64,000 bases of DNA from Dyella flava. GTDB lineage: Bacteria; Pseudomonadota; Gammaproteobacteria; Xanthomonadales; Rhodanobacteraceae. The DNA lies in NCBI RefSeq assembly GCF_016904955.1, contig NZ_JADIKE010000024.1:1-64000 (forward strand), written 5' to 3'. Below the pieces are notes generated by a model that ran no database searches, was not told where the DNA came from, and saw only the letters and a list, made by a program, of their open reading frames with translations. Numbering within the stretch: position 1 is the stretch's first letter; every line of letters begins with the position of its first letter. The position numbers were made by a program, and so were the translations under genes. Below are positions 41,469-50,717 of this stretch, piece by piece.

Positions 41469-42032
41469 ATGCGAGCCGACGCCAGAAAAAATTACAGTCA
41501 TCTACTTGCCGTCGCGCGTGACATCGTCACCGAGCATGGCGTCGATGCGTCCATGCGAGATATCGCCCGCCGGGCCGACGTCGGGTTGGCCACGCTGCTT
41601 CGTCATTTCCCGACGCGAGAAGCTTTGTTCGAAGCGTTGATGTGTACGAATCTGGACGCACTGGCGCAGAAGGCAGACGAACTCGAAACGTCGAATTCAC
41701 CAGACGAAGCGCTCGTGTCCTGGTTTCGCGAAGGGGTGGCATTCGTCCATAGCTATCGCGGCGTCGTCGATTTGATCGCGAGCGCCCACGCGGACCCGGA
41801 CTCTGCGCTTTTCGCTTCATGCGCAACCGTGCATGCAGTGGGCGCGCGATTACTGCTCCGTGCTCAGGCCGAAGGCACGGCGCGCGCCGATATGAATGGG
41901 GACGACCTGTTCGCCCTGATGTCGGCGCTCGGCTGGCTCGAGGGCCAACCCGCATTCGCACCGCGGGCCGATCATCTTTTTCACGTTATCGCGAGCGCCA
42001 TCCTGACAAATCCGTCAAAACGGGTTGACTGA
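41469..42032 (+). CDS. TetR/AcrR-family regulator of the SDR module
   Basis: This 187-residue TetR-type repressor has an N-terminal DNA-binding domain (DASMRDIARRADVGLATLLRHFPTR) and a C-terminal ligand domain of the SbtR-like kind (YRGVVDLIASAHADP). The ATG at 41469 is preferred over a GTG at 41445, which lies inside the operator palindrome. It probably represses the divergent SDR and itself. Confidence 0.88.
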   Translation: MRADARKNYSHLLAVARDIVTEHGVDASMRDIARRADVGLATLLRHFPTREALFEALMCTNLDALAQKADELETSNSPDEALVSWFREGVAFVHSYRGVVDLIASAHADPDSALFASCATVHAVGARLLLRAQAEGTARADMNGDDLFALMSALGWLEGQPAFAPRADHLFHVIASAILTNPSKRVD

Positions 42033-42292
42033 TCGACTGCGGGTGGAAGAACCGGGTTACTTGCGGATCCCGGTCGAGCTGTACGTTGATTCCGGCTCGG
42101 GCTGAACAGGCCATCGGTAGTGACCAGTGCTAAGTCAGACGCCGCGTCGTTGCCACACAAGTTGTGCTGGATAAATTTATTGCCGTTGCCGGGAATTGCT
42201 ATCTCGGGCGCGCAACCACTCGGGCGAATGAACTGACCAGCTTTGCCATTCATCTGCCCAGTGGGCAGTTCACTACCAAAGGCCAGTCGTCG

Positions 42293-42646
42293 CTAGAAAA
42301 AGCGAACCACCACAGTAACCACAATGAGAGCCGAGAAGATCAGCGCCGGAGCGAGATGCCCGAACGGCTCCCGGTTTCGTAGCAACGTGAAGAGCGCGCC
42401 GATCATGATGGCGCCAGCCAGCGTTAGGCCTAAGACTCTGGTTTGTTGTCCAAGAAGAAGTGCCGCACTGAGCAGCTCGAGAGCGCCACAGAGCAACTGA
42501 AACCATGCCGGATAACCCCAGCGTGCGAAGTCGCGCTTCACCGCGCCGGGTCTTGCGAGGTTGATCACCCCGGCAACTGCGAACAGAGCCGCTACGATCA
42601 TCGCGAGGATCAATTCGAAAGACACACTGTTCCACGCCATCGTCAT
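42293..42646 (-). CDS. DoxX-like membrane protein
   Basis: This 117-residue protein has four helices (ELILAMIVAALFAVAGVIN; WFQLLCGALELLSAALLL; VLGLTLAGAIMIGALFTLL; IFSALIVVTVVVRFF) and follows the DoxX-like pattern. Its ATG at 42646 overlaps the epimerase stop (ATGA), indicating translational coupling; the ATG at 42640 has a better-spaced GGAG. Both are under the promoter of the epimerase gene. Confidence 0.75.
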   Translation of the reverse strand: MTMAWNSVSFELILAMIVAALFAVAGVINLARPGAVKRDFARWGYPAWFQLLCGALELLSAALLLGQQTRVLGLTLAGAIMIGALFTLLRNREPFGHLAPALIFSALIVVTVVVRFF

Positions 42647-43566
42647 GCTCCGTTGATTTGCTGAAAGTGGTTTTGAGCGGAGAGGTCCGCAATCAAGCCG
42701 GGGCCATGGGGTTTCCACGCAAGCACTCGCCGGGCATGCTGGCCGTTTACTTTCTGGTCGAGCGCCAGCGCATCAGCGAACGGTCCAAGCGATTGGCGAG
42801 CATCGTCGAGCGGCCAAGGTTCGACGCGATCGGCGCCGACCGAGGCCCGGATCGCTTCACCCATTTCGGCAACGGCAACGGCATCTTCCGCGACTACGTT
42901 GAAGATCTGTCCTGTAACTTGACCGTCCCCGCTTAATGCCCGCACCACCGCGCTCAGGTAAGCCGTCGCGAGATCATCGACGTGAACGGCGGGCCAGTGA
43001 TTGCGACCATCGCCGACGACCCGCACGTTGCCGGTTTGCCGGGCCATGCCGGCGAGCATGCCGAAAACACCGCCGCCGTAGCCGTGCACCATCGCCGGCC
43101 TGAGGATCACTGCGGCGATTGAACGGCTTGCTGCCAACGCCTGCACATGCTGCTCCACTGCCGGCCGCCAGGCGATGAGTGGTGTCGGATTCAGCGCCGA
43201 TGTTTCAGTCGCGGACTCCCCCTCCGTATTGCCATAGACCCAGGTGCCCGACGTATAGACAAACGCCGCGCCCGGATGCAGATGCGTAAGCATCGCTACA
43301 ACCGCAGCCTCATCAGCCGCCGCGGCGGAAGCATCGGCGGTCGACGCGGTGTGCACCACGCCATCAGCGGCACCGGCAGTCGCAGCGAAAGACTGTGGCT
43401 CACGCAGGTCGCCGGAATGCAGTTTCACACCGAGACGTGCCAGCTCGCTGGCGGCCGCCGACCTGTCCTGGCGCACCAGCGCCGTCACCTGATGGCCGAG
43501 GCTGATTGCCTTGCGCGCGACGGCTTGGCCGATGTAGCCAGTACCACCTGTAATGAATAGTTTCAA
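42643..43566 (-). CDS. NAD-dependent epimerase/dehydratase-family protein
   Basis: This 307-residue extended-SDR protein has TGGTGYIGQAVARKA at the N-terminus, VYTSGTWVYGNT and a GDGRNHWPAVHVDDLA segment typical of NAD-dependent epimerases that act on small carbonyl compounds. The classical Tyr-x-x-x-Lys is not obvious, so its activity is uncertain. It is divergent from a TetR gene, with two palindromic operators between. Confidence 0.83.
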   Translation of the reverse strand: MKLFITGGTGYIGQAVARKAISLGHQVTALVRQDRSAAASELARLGVKLHSGDLREPQSFAATAGAADGVVHTASTADASAAAADEAAVVAMLTHLHPGAAFVYTSGTWVYGNTEGESATETSALNPTPLIAWRPAVEQHVQALAASRSIAAVILRPAMVHGYGGGVFGMLAGMARQTGNVRVVGDGRNHWPAVHVDDLATAYLSAVVRALSGDGQVTGQIFNVVAEDAVAVAEMGEAIRASVGADRVEPWPLDDARQSLGPFADALALDQKVNGQHARRVLAWKPHGPGLIADLSAQNHFQQINGA

Positions 43567-43606
43567 AGCGTTCTCCCAGCGATTGCTCGCGAAGTTGATT
43601 AATCAC

Positions 43607-43665
43607 AAACGAGACCAATCAGTCTCGTTTTGGCGAATCTAAACGAGACTGGCCAGTCTTGTCAA
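43607..43665. promoter_or_regulatory. Paired TetR operators
   Basis: Two palindromes with the same half-site occur: AAACGAGAC at 43607-43615 with complement at 43622-43630, and ACGAGACTGG/CCAGTCTTGT at 43643-43662. Their centres are about 34 bp apart, close to three helical turns. The sites overlap the likely promoters of both divergent genes. Confidence 0.8.
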
Positions 43666-43693
43666 CTCCGCGACGATCTGTTAATTAGCCCTT

Positions 43694-44299
43694 ATGGACG
43701 CTTCCTCTCCCCCCGGCCTTAGCCCGCTGCAACGCCGCAAGCGGTCTGCCATCCTCGACGGCGCGAAAACCGTTTTTTTGCGCCAGAGTTTCGCTCTGGC
43801 GAAGATGGACGATGTCGCCTCGGCCGCCGGCGTCGGCAAACAGACGGTCTACCGCCACTTCAGGTCCAAGGAGGCACTCTTCGTTGGTCTGGTGACCTCA
43901 ATGTGCGCTCAGGTGGGTGCACTTCTTGCCGCCCCTCAGGACGCGCAATCCGATGGCTCGCCCGACGTCGAATTGCGCGCGTTGGGATGGTTGTTGGCGC
44001 AAATCCTTATCGCGCCGGATAACCTGCGGCTTTACCGGGCCATCGTTGCTGAGGCCGAGCGTCTTCCGGAACTCGGCCAGGTGTTTTACGAAAATGGTGC
44101 AAAGGTCGTGCGTGCCTTCGCTGCCAAAATTCTGCGAAAGCGATTTGACGAATCGACGGCTGCATTGCGGGCGGCGACATTCATTAATTTGGTGCTCGGC
44201 GACGCATATCTGGAACTGTCGATTGGCTATGCGGTGCCCGATGTTGAAACGCGCTTCGCGCTGCAGATTGATGAGGCAGTGGCGGCTGCGCTTCGCTAA
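43694..44299 (+). CDS. TetR/AcrR-family regulator of the epimerase module
   Basis: This 201-residue TetR-type protein has DNA-binding helices in LAKMDDVASAAGVGKQTVYR followed by HFRSKEALFVGLV, and a C-terminal TetR_C domain with AAMFINLVLG-like helices. It is divergent from the epimerase/DoxX-like pair and probably represses them by binding the paired palindromes upstream. Confidence 0.88.
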   Translation: MDASSPPGLSPLQRRKRSAILDGAKTVFLRQSFALAKMDDVASAAGVGKQTVYRHFRSKEALFVGLVTSMCAQVGALLAAPQDAQSDGSPDVELRALGWLLAQILIAPDNLRLYRAIVAEAERLPELGQVFYENGAKVVRAFAAKILRKRFDESTAALRAATFINLVLGDAYLELSIGYAVPDVETRFALQIDEAVAAALR

Positions 44300-44413
44300 G
44301 AAGTGCAGCATAAGATGTCGAACCGTTGCATGCGGAGCGTAACAGCGAGTTTGCGAGGATGGGCCGTGTGGCTGCCGGCCGTGGTCAGTTTCACAGGCTA
44401 AGAGAAAATATCC

Positions 44414-44626
44414 ATGTCCGAGCCGATTTTGCAAAGCAGTGTGACGTGTCCCTTCTGTGGGCATCGATCCATGGAAACGATGCCCACCGACGCGTGCTGG
44501 TTTCTATATGACTGCCAAGGGTGCGGCGAACTCCTGCGGCCAAAGCCGGGCGACTGTTGTGTGTTCTGTTCCTATGGCACCGTGCCATGTCCACCGAAAC
44601 AGCAGGAGCGGTCCTGCTGCCGTTGA
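44414..44626 (+). CDS. GDCCVxC-domain cysteine-rich small protein
   Basis: This 70-residue protein has VTCPFCGHRS, YDCQGCGELL and KPGDCCVFCSYG, the signature of the GDCCVxC family, and a Cys-Cys-Arg end. Twelve cysteines suggest metal binding (Zn, or heavy-metal handling; the family often lies with mercury- or metal-resistance genes). It lies just before a multicopper oxidase and a chromate transporter, consistent with metal homeostasis. The gene is short but complete with a plausible start. Confidence 0.83.
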   Translation: MSEPILQSSVTCPFCGHRSMETMPTDACWFLYDCQGCGELLRPKPGDCCVFCSYGTVPCPPKQQERSCCR

Positions 44627-44753
44627 GTAGTGTCATCTTTCTTACTGGTGAGACTTAGGGAAGCGCCTGCTCGATGCGTCGTGTGGATACGAATGACAGA
44701 GCGCACACGCGTCAACGTTTCAACGACCGAAACTTCATTGAGAATGACTGGCC

Positions 44754-46241
44754 ATGTCTATGGATCGTCGCGAGTTCCTGAAGCTGGGCAGTCTGGTCAC
44801 GTTAGGCGGCGCTATGCCTTCATTGCTGCCGGCCACCACTGAGCAAAGCACTGCAGAGCAAGTGGTGCTTGCCGGCAAGGCGGACTACACGCTACGTATC
44901 GGCCGAAGTCTGGTTGAACTCTCGCCGGACCACATCGTCTCCACCGCCACTTATAACGACCAGTTTCCGGGCCCTCTGGTAAGGCTCAAAGAGGGTCAGC
45001 GTGTCGTGGTCGATGTGTTCAACAACACGGATAGAGACGAGCAATTGCATTGGCATGGCCAGTTCCTCTCGGCCGATATGGATGGCGCTGCGGAAGAAGG
45101 CACGCCCTATATTCCTGCGCGAGGAATGCGCCGACTATCGTTCATTCCGGGGCCTTCCGGATTTCGCTTCTATCACACGCATCTTGTCGCAGGCAGTGAC
45201 CTCTCGATCGGGCAATACAGCGGACTCGTCGGTCCCGTCTATATCGAGTCTCGTCATGAGCCGGGAGCGTACGATCGCGAGGTGTTTCTCACGCTGAAGG
45301 AATTCGATCCGTTCTTTAGCAAGGGCGGTGATATGGCGATGGACTTTCTCCATCCCAGCGATCGTGATCGTTCCCTAGAAGAGCGCGGTGAGACCGCGAT
45401 GAAAGCCTCCCTGGCACAGGGGCAGCCACATGGCTACGAAGTGGGTTATCAGGCTTTCACGATCAATGGCCGCATGCTTGGTCATGGCGATCCGATCCGG
45501 GTGAAATCCGGCGAGCGCGTGTTATTCCACATCCTTAATGGGAGCGCGACTGAAATCCGCAGCCTCGCGTTGCCCGGTCACACCTTCAAGGTGGTCGCGC
45601 TTGATGGCAACCCGGTGCCGCATCCGGCAGAAGTCCCTGTGTTGTGGCTCGGCACCGCCGAGCGTATCAGCGCCATTGTCGAGATGAAGCATCCGGGCAC
45701 ATGGATACTGGGTGATCTGGCTGACGATGACCGCGGTCGTGGCATGGGTATTGTGGTCGAGTACGCCGAACATCGCGGCAAACCGCAGTGGGTCAAGCCT
45801 TCACCATTCGCGTGGGATTACCGACGCTTCGCGTTGCCGAACGCTGCTGTGGCAGCTACCCCCGATGAAGTGATCGAAATGACCTTCGCCAAGCAGAACG
45901 CAGCCGACGAAGGCTTCAATCGCTGGACAATCAACGATGTTGCCTTCGACATGAAAACGATGAAGGCGATGTTCCAGCTTCACCAAGGCAAGCGTTATCG
46001 ATTGCGCATGCACAATGCGAGCGACGACATCCACCCGATGCATCTGCATCGACATAGCTTCGAGATTACCCGTATTGCCGGATTGCCCATGGGCGGCGTC
46101 GTCAAGGACGTCGCCATGCTGGGTGGTTATCAGTCGATGGACATTGACTTCACTGCGGTTCAAAAAGGTCTATCGCTGTTTCATTGCCACATGCAATTGC
46201 ACATGGATTTCGGATTCATGGCGTTATTTGACTGCGTATGA
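44754..46241 (+). CDS. Tat-exported multicopper oxidase
   Basis: This 495-residue protein has a twin-arginine-type signal (DRREFLKLGSLVTLGGAMP; an RR-x-FLK motif) and four copper-binding motifs: HWHG (His99, His101), YHTHL (His141, His143), HPMHLHRHSFEI near residue 433 and HCHMQLHMDFGFM near the C-terminus. It is a cupredoxin-type multicopper oxidase that would act in the periplasm. Its stop overlaps the chrA start by 4 bp (ATGA), so the two are translated together. Substrate unknown. Confidence 0.88.
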   Translation: MSMDRREFLKLGSLVTLGGAMPSLLPATTEQSTAEQVVLAGKADYTLRIGRSLVELSPDHIVSTATYNDQFPGPLVRLKEGQRVVVDVFNNTDRDEQLHWHGQFLSADMDGAAEEGTPYIPARGMRRLSFIPGPSGFRFYHTHLVAGSDLSIGQYSGLVGPVYIESRHEPGAYDREVFLTLKEFDPFFSKGGDMAMDFLHPSDRDRSLEERGETAMKASLAQGQPHGYEVGYQAFTINGRMLGHGDPIRVKSGERVLFHILNGSATEIRSLALPGHTFKVVALDGNPVPHPAEVPVLWLGTAERISAIVEMKHPGTWILGDLADDDRGRGMGIVVEYAEHRGKPQWVKPSPFAWDYRRFALPNAAVAATPDEVIEMTFAKQNAADEGFNRWTINDVAFDMKTMKAMFQLHQGKRYRLRMHNASDDIHPMHLHRHSFEITRIAGLPMGGVVKDVAMLGGYQSMDIDFTAVQKGLSLFHCHMQLHMDFGFMALFDCV

Positions 46242-47482
46242 CTGCGCCAGATCAGTCCATGCTGCGCACCAATGTCGCCACCCCATCGAATAACAAGCGT
46301 CCCGGTCATGCGGTCGAGGTTGCTATCGCCTTCCTGAAATTAGGCCTCACCTCGTTTGGTGGTCCGATCGCGCACGTGGGCTACTTCCGTCGTGAGTTTG
46401 TTGAGCGCCGCCGCTGGCTGGACGAGGAACACTTCGGTCAACTCTTTGCGCTGTGCCAGTTCCTGCCTGGGCCGGCGAGCAGCCAACTAGGTTTTTCGCT
46501 TGGTCTGTTGCGAGCTGGGTGGCTCGGAGCGATAGCCGCCTTCATCTGCTTTACGTTGCCGTCCGCCTTGCTTCTTTTTGTGTTCGCCGCATTTAGCGGC
46601 CATCTCGCCGGGCCATGGGGGCAAGGCTTGGTGCATGGACTAAAGCTTGTTGCGGTCGCTGTCGTCGCTCAAGGCGTCGCTGGTATGGCGAAATCCCTGA
46701 CGCCGGATCGCCCACGGGCTTTGATGGCGGCAGGGGCGGCAGGCTTGGTCGCCGTCAGCGGTACTGCATGGATGCAGCTCGTCATTGTTGCGGGAGGTGC
46801 ACTATTGGGGCCTCGGTTATGTCGTGGCGTAACAGCGCATCAAGGCGAAACGTTTGCATTGCACTACGGCCATCGGCTTGGAGGCGTATGCATAGCAGCC
46901 TACGTAGTGCTGCTCGCCGTCGTATTGAGCGCGACATCGTACCTGCCGCCGCTGGGCCAAGTGGCAGCGGCTTTTTACCGTACGGGCGCGCTGGTATTCG
47001 GAGGTGGCCATGTGGTCCTGCCGCTCCTCAAACAAGCAATCGTCGATCCCGGCTGGGTAAGTAACGACACTTTCCTGACAGGCTATGGCGCAGCCCAGGC
47101 AGTTCCCGGGCCGATGTTCACGCTGTCCGCGTTTCTGGGTGAACGCCTGAATGGCGGATCGGGCGGATGGATCGGTGCAACGGTCAGTCTATTGGCGATC
47201 TTTCTACCTGGGCTTCTATTGGTCAGTGGAGCGTTGCCGTTCTGGCGAATTTTAGGAAACAGAAATGGCGCGGCGCGCATGCTCGCTGGCGTGAATGCCG
47301 CCGTCGTGGGCCTCTTGGCATACGCGCTTTATGATCCCGTTTGGGTGAGCGCGATTAAGGATGCCAAAGACTTTGCTATCGCATTGATTGCTTTTACCTT
47401 GCTCGTGGCAGCACGCTGGCCTGCGCTGGTGATCGTAGTTTGGTGCGTATCGGCATCGCTCCTGCGAACGCTGGGGATTTAG
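46238..47482 (+). CDS. chrA: Chromate transporter ChrA
   Basis: This 414-residue bidomain CHR-family inner-membrane protein has FGGPIAHVGYFRREF and QFLPGPASSQLG in the first half and FGGGHVVLPLL and AQAVPGPMFTLSAFLG in the second, with about ten helices. ChrA proteins expel chromate in exchange with other anions. It starts in an ATGA overlap with the multicopper oxidase. The pairing of a copper oxidase with ChrA is less common than chrA with chrB, so a different anion as real substrate is possible. Confidence 0.9.
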   Translation: MTAPDQSMLRTNVATPSNNKRPGHAVEVAIAFLKLGLTSFGGPIAHVGYFRREFVERRRWLDEEHFGQLFALCQFLPGPASSQLGFSLGLLRAGWLGAIAAFICFTLPSALLLFVFAAFSGHLAGPWGQGLVHGLKLVAVAVVAQGVAGMAKSLTPDRPRALMAAGAAGLVAVSGTAWMQLVIVAGGALLGPRLCRGVTAHQGETFALHYGHRLGGVCIAAYVVLLAVVLSATSYLPPLGQVAAAFYRTGALVFGGGHVVLPLLKQAIVDPGWVSNDTFLTGYGAAQAVPGPMFTLSAFLGERLNGGSGGWIGATVSLLAIFLPGLLLVSGALPFWRILGNRNGAARMLAGVNAAVVGLLAYALYDPVWVSAIKDAKDFAIALIAFTLLVAARWPALVIVVWCVSASLLRTLGI

Positions 47483-47907
47483 CCACAGCGTTGTGTCCAC
47501 AACTGGACAGAGCTCCATAGTCCGTACCTTTTAGGAACCCATAGTTGGTGTGTATAGCAAGCAGCCGACACAAACTATGCGTGCGAACAGATCGCATAGT
47601 CTGCGCACATTATTGGAAATCAGCCAGTTATCGCATGGCCTAATGCGAAACGGGAGCCTGAAAAGGCCTCATGGTCTGTAAATCAATGAGTCGAACCCTG
47701 CGCTCATAGACCATCAAGGCCATTCTGATCGCACGAAAACTAATGTCCACTTCCACCCGAGGTGGACATACCGCCATCCCGTATTTCGCGATAATTCGGT
47801 GCCAAATTAAGAAACGACATTAGCCATGGGGGATGGTTATGAAAGCCTGGGTGTTTGCTCTTGCGATACCCGATGCGTCGGCGTCATCCGTCGGACGCGC
47901 TGCGCCT
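47483..47907. repeat. Intergenic gap with CATAGTTTGTG repeat, copy I (47501-47610)
   Basis: No gene is visible. A repeat block (ACTGGACAGAGCTCCATAG, CTTTTAGGAACCCATAG, CCGACACAAACTATGCGTG, ATCGCATAGTCTG) matches the block at 50905-51015 almost completely. The rest of the gap to 47907 shows nothing recognisable beyond a likely 3' end of the next minus-strand gene. Confidence 0.75.
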
Positions 47908-48441
47908 TTAAGCAGGAGCGTATGTCAACCTGATTACGTCCTCGCCGATTAAATCGCTGGCCACCAGGCGCAGCGCCGGCCGAGGGCCCGAGAAGAATGG
48001 CTTGCCATGACCAAGCACGACAGGGCGGAGGTAGAGTCGATACTCGTCGATAAGACCAAGGTCGGCCAGGCTTCGCGCCAGGTCCGGGCCGGCGACATCG
48101 ATCTCCCCGGAGCGCTCGGCCTTCAGTCTCCGAATCGCCGCCTCGATGTCACCGGTAACAAGGATGGCGTTGGGGCCGACTGATTTCAGCGAGCGCGACA
48201 CGACCAACTTCGGTAGGCTTCGCCACACCGCCGCAAAGTCGTGATCCTCCGTGTCCCAATCAGGCTGGTCCTCGTCCCAATAACGCATGATCTCGTACGT
48301 ACGGCGTCCGTACACCAGGCCCGTCAGGTTGCGCACGTGCTCTATGAAGTGGCGAGAGACCAATGGCCCGGGAGGCCCTAATTTCAGATGGTCGACATAG
48401 CCATCCAGGGATTGCATCAATCCGAACACAAGCTTTGCCAT
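47908..48441 (-). CDS. DHFR-like (RibD C-terminal fold) reductase, copy 2
   Basis: This 177-residue protein is a paralogue of 28667-29200: same length, same start pattern (MAKLVFGLMQSLDGYVD), and near-identical LVASDLIGEDVIRLTYAPA end. Divergence is concentrated in the loops. Function as for copy 1. The repeat family CATAGTTTGTG flanks it on both sides (47501-47610 and 48498-48702), which may point to mobilisation of the gene with the repeats. Confidence 0.83.
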   Translation of the reverse strand: MAKLVFGLMQSLDGYVDHLKLGPPGPLVSRHFIEHVRNLTGLVYGRRTYEIMRYWDEDQPDWDTEDHDFAAVWRSLPKLVVSRSLKSVGPNAILVTGDIEAAIRRLKAERSGEIDVAGPDLARSLADLGLIDEYRLYLRPVVLGHGKPFFSGPRPALRLVASDLIGEDVIRLTYAPA

Positions 48442-48804
48442 GGGAAGCCTCCGCTCGAGAGTCTTCAGGATAGTAGTGGTGCGAGTGCCTTGGCGTGCCC
48501 CAAAGTTTGTACATAGGCCGTTCTCCATTGTTTGTACGTCCGGCACAAACCATGGAGTTCTGCCCGCACGTGGACCGAACTCCATAGTCCGTACGTTTTA
48601 GCACCCCATAATTTGTGCATGGACTTTCAGATCAATAACTGTCGCATGAGCGAAGTCGCGAATTTGGCCAGATTTAGCACCATAGTTTGTGCAATCAGCC
48701 GCCGCCAAGCGACGCAGCCTACGTATGCGGATCAAGGGGAAGAAGATAGCCGCCTACGAAAGCGGAGGCGTACCAGTCTGTGAAGCCGGCAGTAGGTCAG
48801 CAGC
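48442..48804. repeat. Intergenic gap with CATAGTTTGTG repeat, copy II (48498-48702)
   Basis: No gene is visible. A longer repeat block contains CAAAGTTTGTAC, GGCACAAACCATGGAGTT, GAACTCCATAG, CCCATAATTTGTGC and CACCATAGTTTGTGC, the same motifs as the other copies with a longer spacing. Confidence 0.75.
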
Positions 48805-49254
48805 TCATCCTGATGCCGGAAGATGTGCTTTCCGAAGTTCATTCATAAATTCTGCGCGCATTTCAGGCCCACCTTCTTTCAAGGTGCGAGCCAGACCGCA
48901 TAACTCAGACTCGGGCAAATACTCGTGTCCCCATGCAGCCATTTCCAACAGAAGAGGAACCAGTGCGATGCCTTTCTCCGTAAGGCTATAAATCGCTTTC
49001 TGTTTATGGGTCGGGTCATCGGACTTGGTGATGATCCCTTGCTGGACAAGCTTTCGAAGTCGGTCGGCAAGGATATTCGATGCGACACCCTCCAAAGATT
49101 TGGTCAGGAGTTCGCGGAAATGCCTTCGGTTAACGAAAACGATGTCGCGGATGACGAGCAAAGTCCATTGATCGCCAAGCACTTCGAGCGTTTGGTTGAT
49201 GACGCATTCGGATCTATGGCTCGTGCGCACGCTGCTTCCAACTTGAATGGACAT
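48805..49254 (-). CDS. HxlR-family winged-helix regulator
   Basis: This 149-residue protein has the HxlR pattern: VINQTLEVLGDQWTLLVIRD (residues 19-38), FRELLTKSLEGVASNILADR and SLTEKGIALVPLL. It is divergent from the HAF-repeat gene. Repeated AACCAGT elements in the short divergent region (49278-49320) could be its operator. Ligand unknown; members often sense aldehydes, quinones or redox state. Confidence 0.85.
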   Translation of the reverse strand: MSIQVGSSVRTSHRSECVINQTLEVLGDQWTLLVIRDIVFVNRRHFRELLTKSLEGVASNILADRLRKLVQQGIITKSDDPTHKQKAIYSLTEKGIALVPLLLEMAAWGHEYLPESELCGLARTLKEGGPEMRAEFMNELRKAHLPASG

Positions 49255-49277
49255 CCCCGCCCCATTCTACGACTTTA

Positions 49278-49320
49278 AAACCAGTTGCATAATCTAACCA
49301 GTTGTACCACTGTACTGGTT
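49278..49320. promoter_or_regulatory. Possible HxlR operator
   Basis: AACCAGT at 49296-49302 and its complement ACTGGTT at 49314-49320 form a dyad around TGTACCACTGT, and a further AACCAGTTG lies at 49279-49287. The position directly upstream of the regulator start suggests autoregulation. Confidence 0.5.
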
Positions 49321-49415
49321 GCCGTGGGCGAGATCCGTCCAGCTGGCGCTCGCGTGCAACGCTGCGTTGTCAGGAACCTGGGGGTTGGGACTGAAACTTC
49401 GTGGGAGGCAAAAAT

Positions 49416-50717
49416 ATGAACATGTTCAAGCAGCTACGCAATATCTTGAAACCGTTCGCTACGATTTTTGCTCTGACTTGCTTTGGCAATGCCTTCGCTC
49501 AGGTGAGCTACCAAGTTACCGATCTGGGCGTTCCGAAGAATGACAATTATTCGATGATCATGTCCGTCAACGATGAGGGCTGGTCGGAGATCATGGCTGG
49601 GAACTTTCTACCGGGGCAGGGGGATTCGTTATCCGGGGTACCTTTAAACGGACGCGCACTGATAAACGTCGACGGACACTATGTCGATCTCGGCACGCTT
49701 GGAGGACCGAACAGTTGGATGAACTTTGGCGAGATCAACGACCTCGCGCAGGTAGTGGGTGATTCCGAAACGGCTGTCCCAGACCCGAACGGCGAAGACA
49801 TTTGCGGATTCGGCACTCACCTTACGTGTCTTCCGTTTCTTTGGCAGTCCTTCCATATGAGCGCCCTCCCAACACTAGGCGGAAATAACGGGGAGGCGAG
49901 CGCGATTAATAACCTTGGACAAATCGTTGGAATGGCAGAAAACGGTGCCGTGGACCCCTCATGCCAGACGGGTACCATCAATAATCGGGTTCAATTGCCG
50001 GTGTTATGGGAAAACGGCAACGCCCACGCTCTGCCTACGGTGGATCATGATCCAGACGGGTTCGCATTTTGGATCAACGATCGTGGTCAGGCCGTCGGCT
50101 ACTCGGGGAACTGCAGCGGGCCCATTCACGGCATATTGTGGGAAAACGGCACTGCGTCTGCGCTTGCGGACCTCGGAACCGGCGGCTTCGCTGAGAACAT
50201 CAACAACCAGGGCCAAATTGTTGGAACCGTCGGTAGTGCTGACGGAACTACCCAAACTGGCGCGATTTGGCAGATTGTCAAAGGCACAGGCACCACCAAA
50301 CTCACCACAGTGCTCGGACTGTTGCCGGGGGATGCCGCGGGCATAGCTTTCGGCAACAACAACGAGGGCCAAGTAGTGGGAGGTGAGTGGAACGCCAACT
50401 TCTACTGGTCTCACGCCTTCATCTGGCAGAACGGCGTGATGGCCGACCTCAACACGCTGTTCCCTGCCAGTTCCAACCTGTTCGCGACCTTCGCCGCCAA
50501 GATCAATAACCGCGGACAAATCGGAGGCATGGCAATCGTATGCAGCGGGCCGCAGCAGGGCGAGATGCACGCCTTTCTAGCAACCCCTGTGAAGCAAATC
50601 GCGGGTGAATCGATTGCACAGGCCGCGCCTAATTGCCTGGAATCCAATTTCCCCGCAGCGGACGCTGTCAATCGACTTTTGAAGAAATCCGGACCCGGCG
50701 GCCAATTCGTGCGTTAA
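49416..50717 (+). CDS. Secreted HAF-repeat protein
   Basis: This 433-residue protein has a signal peptide (IFALTCFGNAFAQ) and about seven extracellular HAF-type repeats, in which LGTLGG-, IND-x-GQVVG- and ALW-type elements alternate (for example LGTLGGPNS, INDLAQVVGDS, INNLGQIVGMAEN, INDRGQAVGYS, INNQGQIVGTV, NNEGQVVGGE, INNRGQIGGMA). Such proteins are beta-propeller-like and exported; function is unknown. The start at 49416 follows a GGGAGG by 8 bp. Confidence 0.88.
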   Translation: MNMFKQLRNILKPFATIFALTCFGNAFAQVSYQVTDLGVPKNDNYSMIMSVNDEGWSEIMAGNFLPGQGDSLSGVPLNGRALINVDGHYVDLGTLGGPNSWMNFGEINDLAQVVGDSETAVPDPNGEDICGFGTHLTCLPFLWQSFHMSALPTLGGNNGEASAINNLGQIVGMAENGAVDPSCQTGTINNRVQLPVLWENGNAHALPTVDHDPDGFAFWINDRGQAVGYSGNCSGPIHGILWENGTASALADLGTGGFAENINNQGQIVGTVGSADGTTQTGAIWQIVKGTGTTKLTTVLGLLPGDAAGIAFGNNNEGQVVGGEWNANFYWSHAFIWQNGVMADLNTLFPASSNLFATFAAKINNRGQIGGMAIVCSGPQQGEMHAFLATPVKQIAGESIAQAAPNCLESNFPAADAVNRLLKKSGPGGQFVR

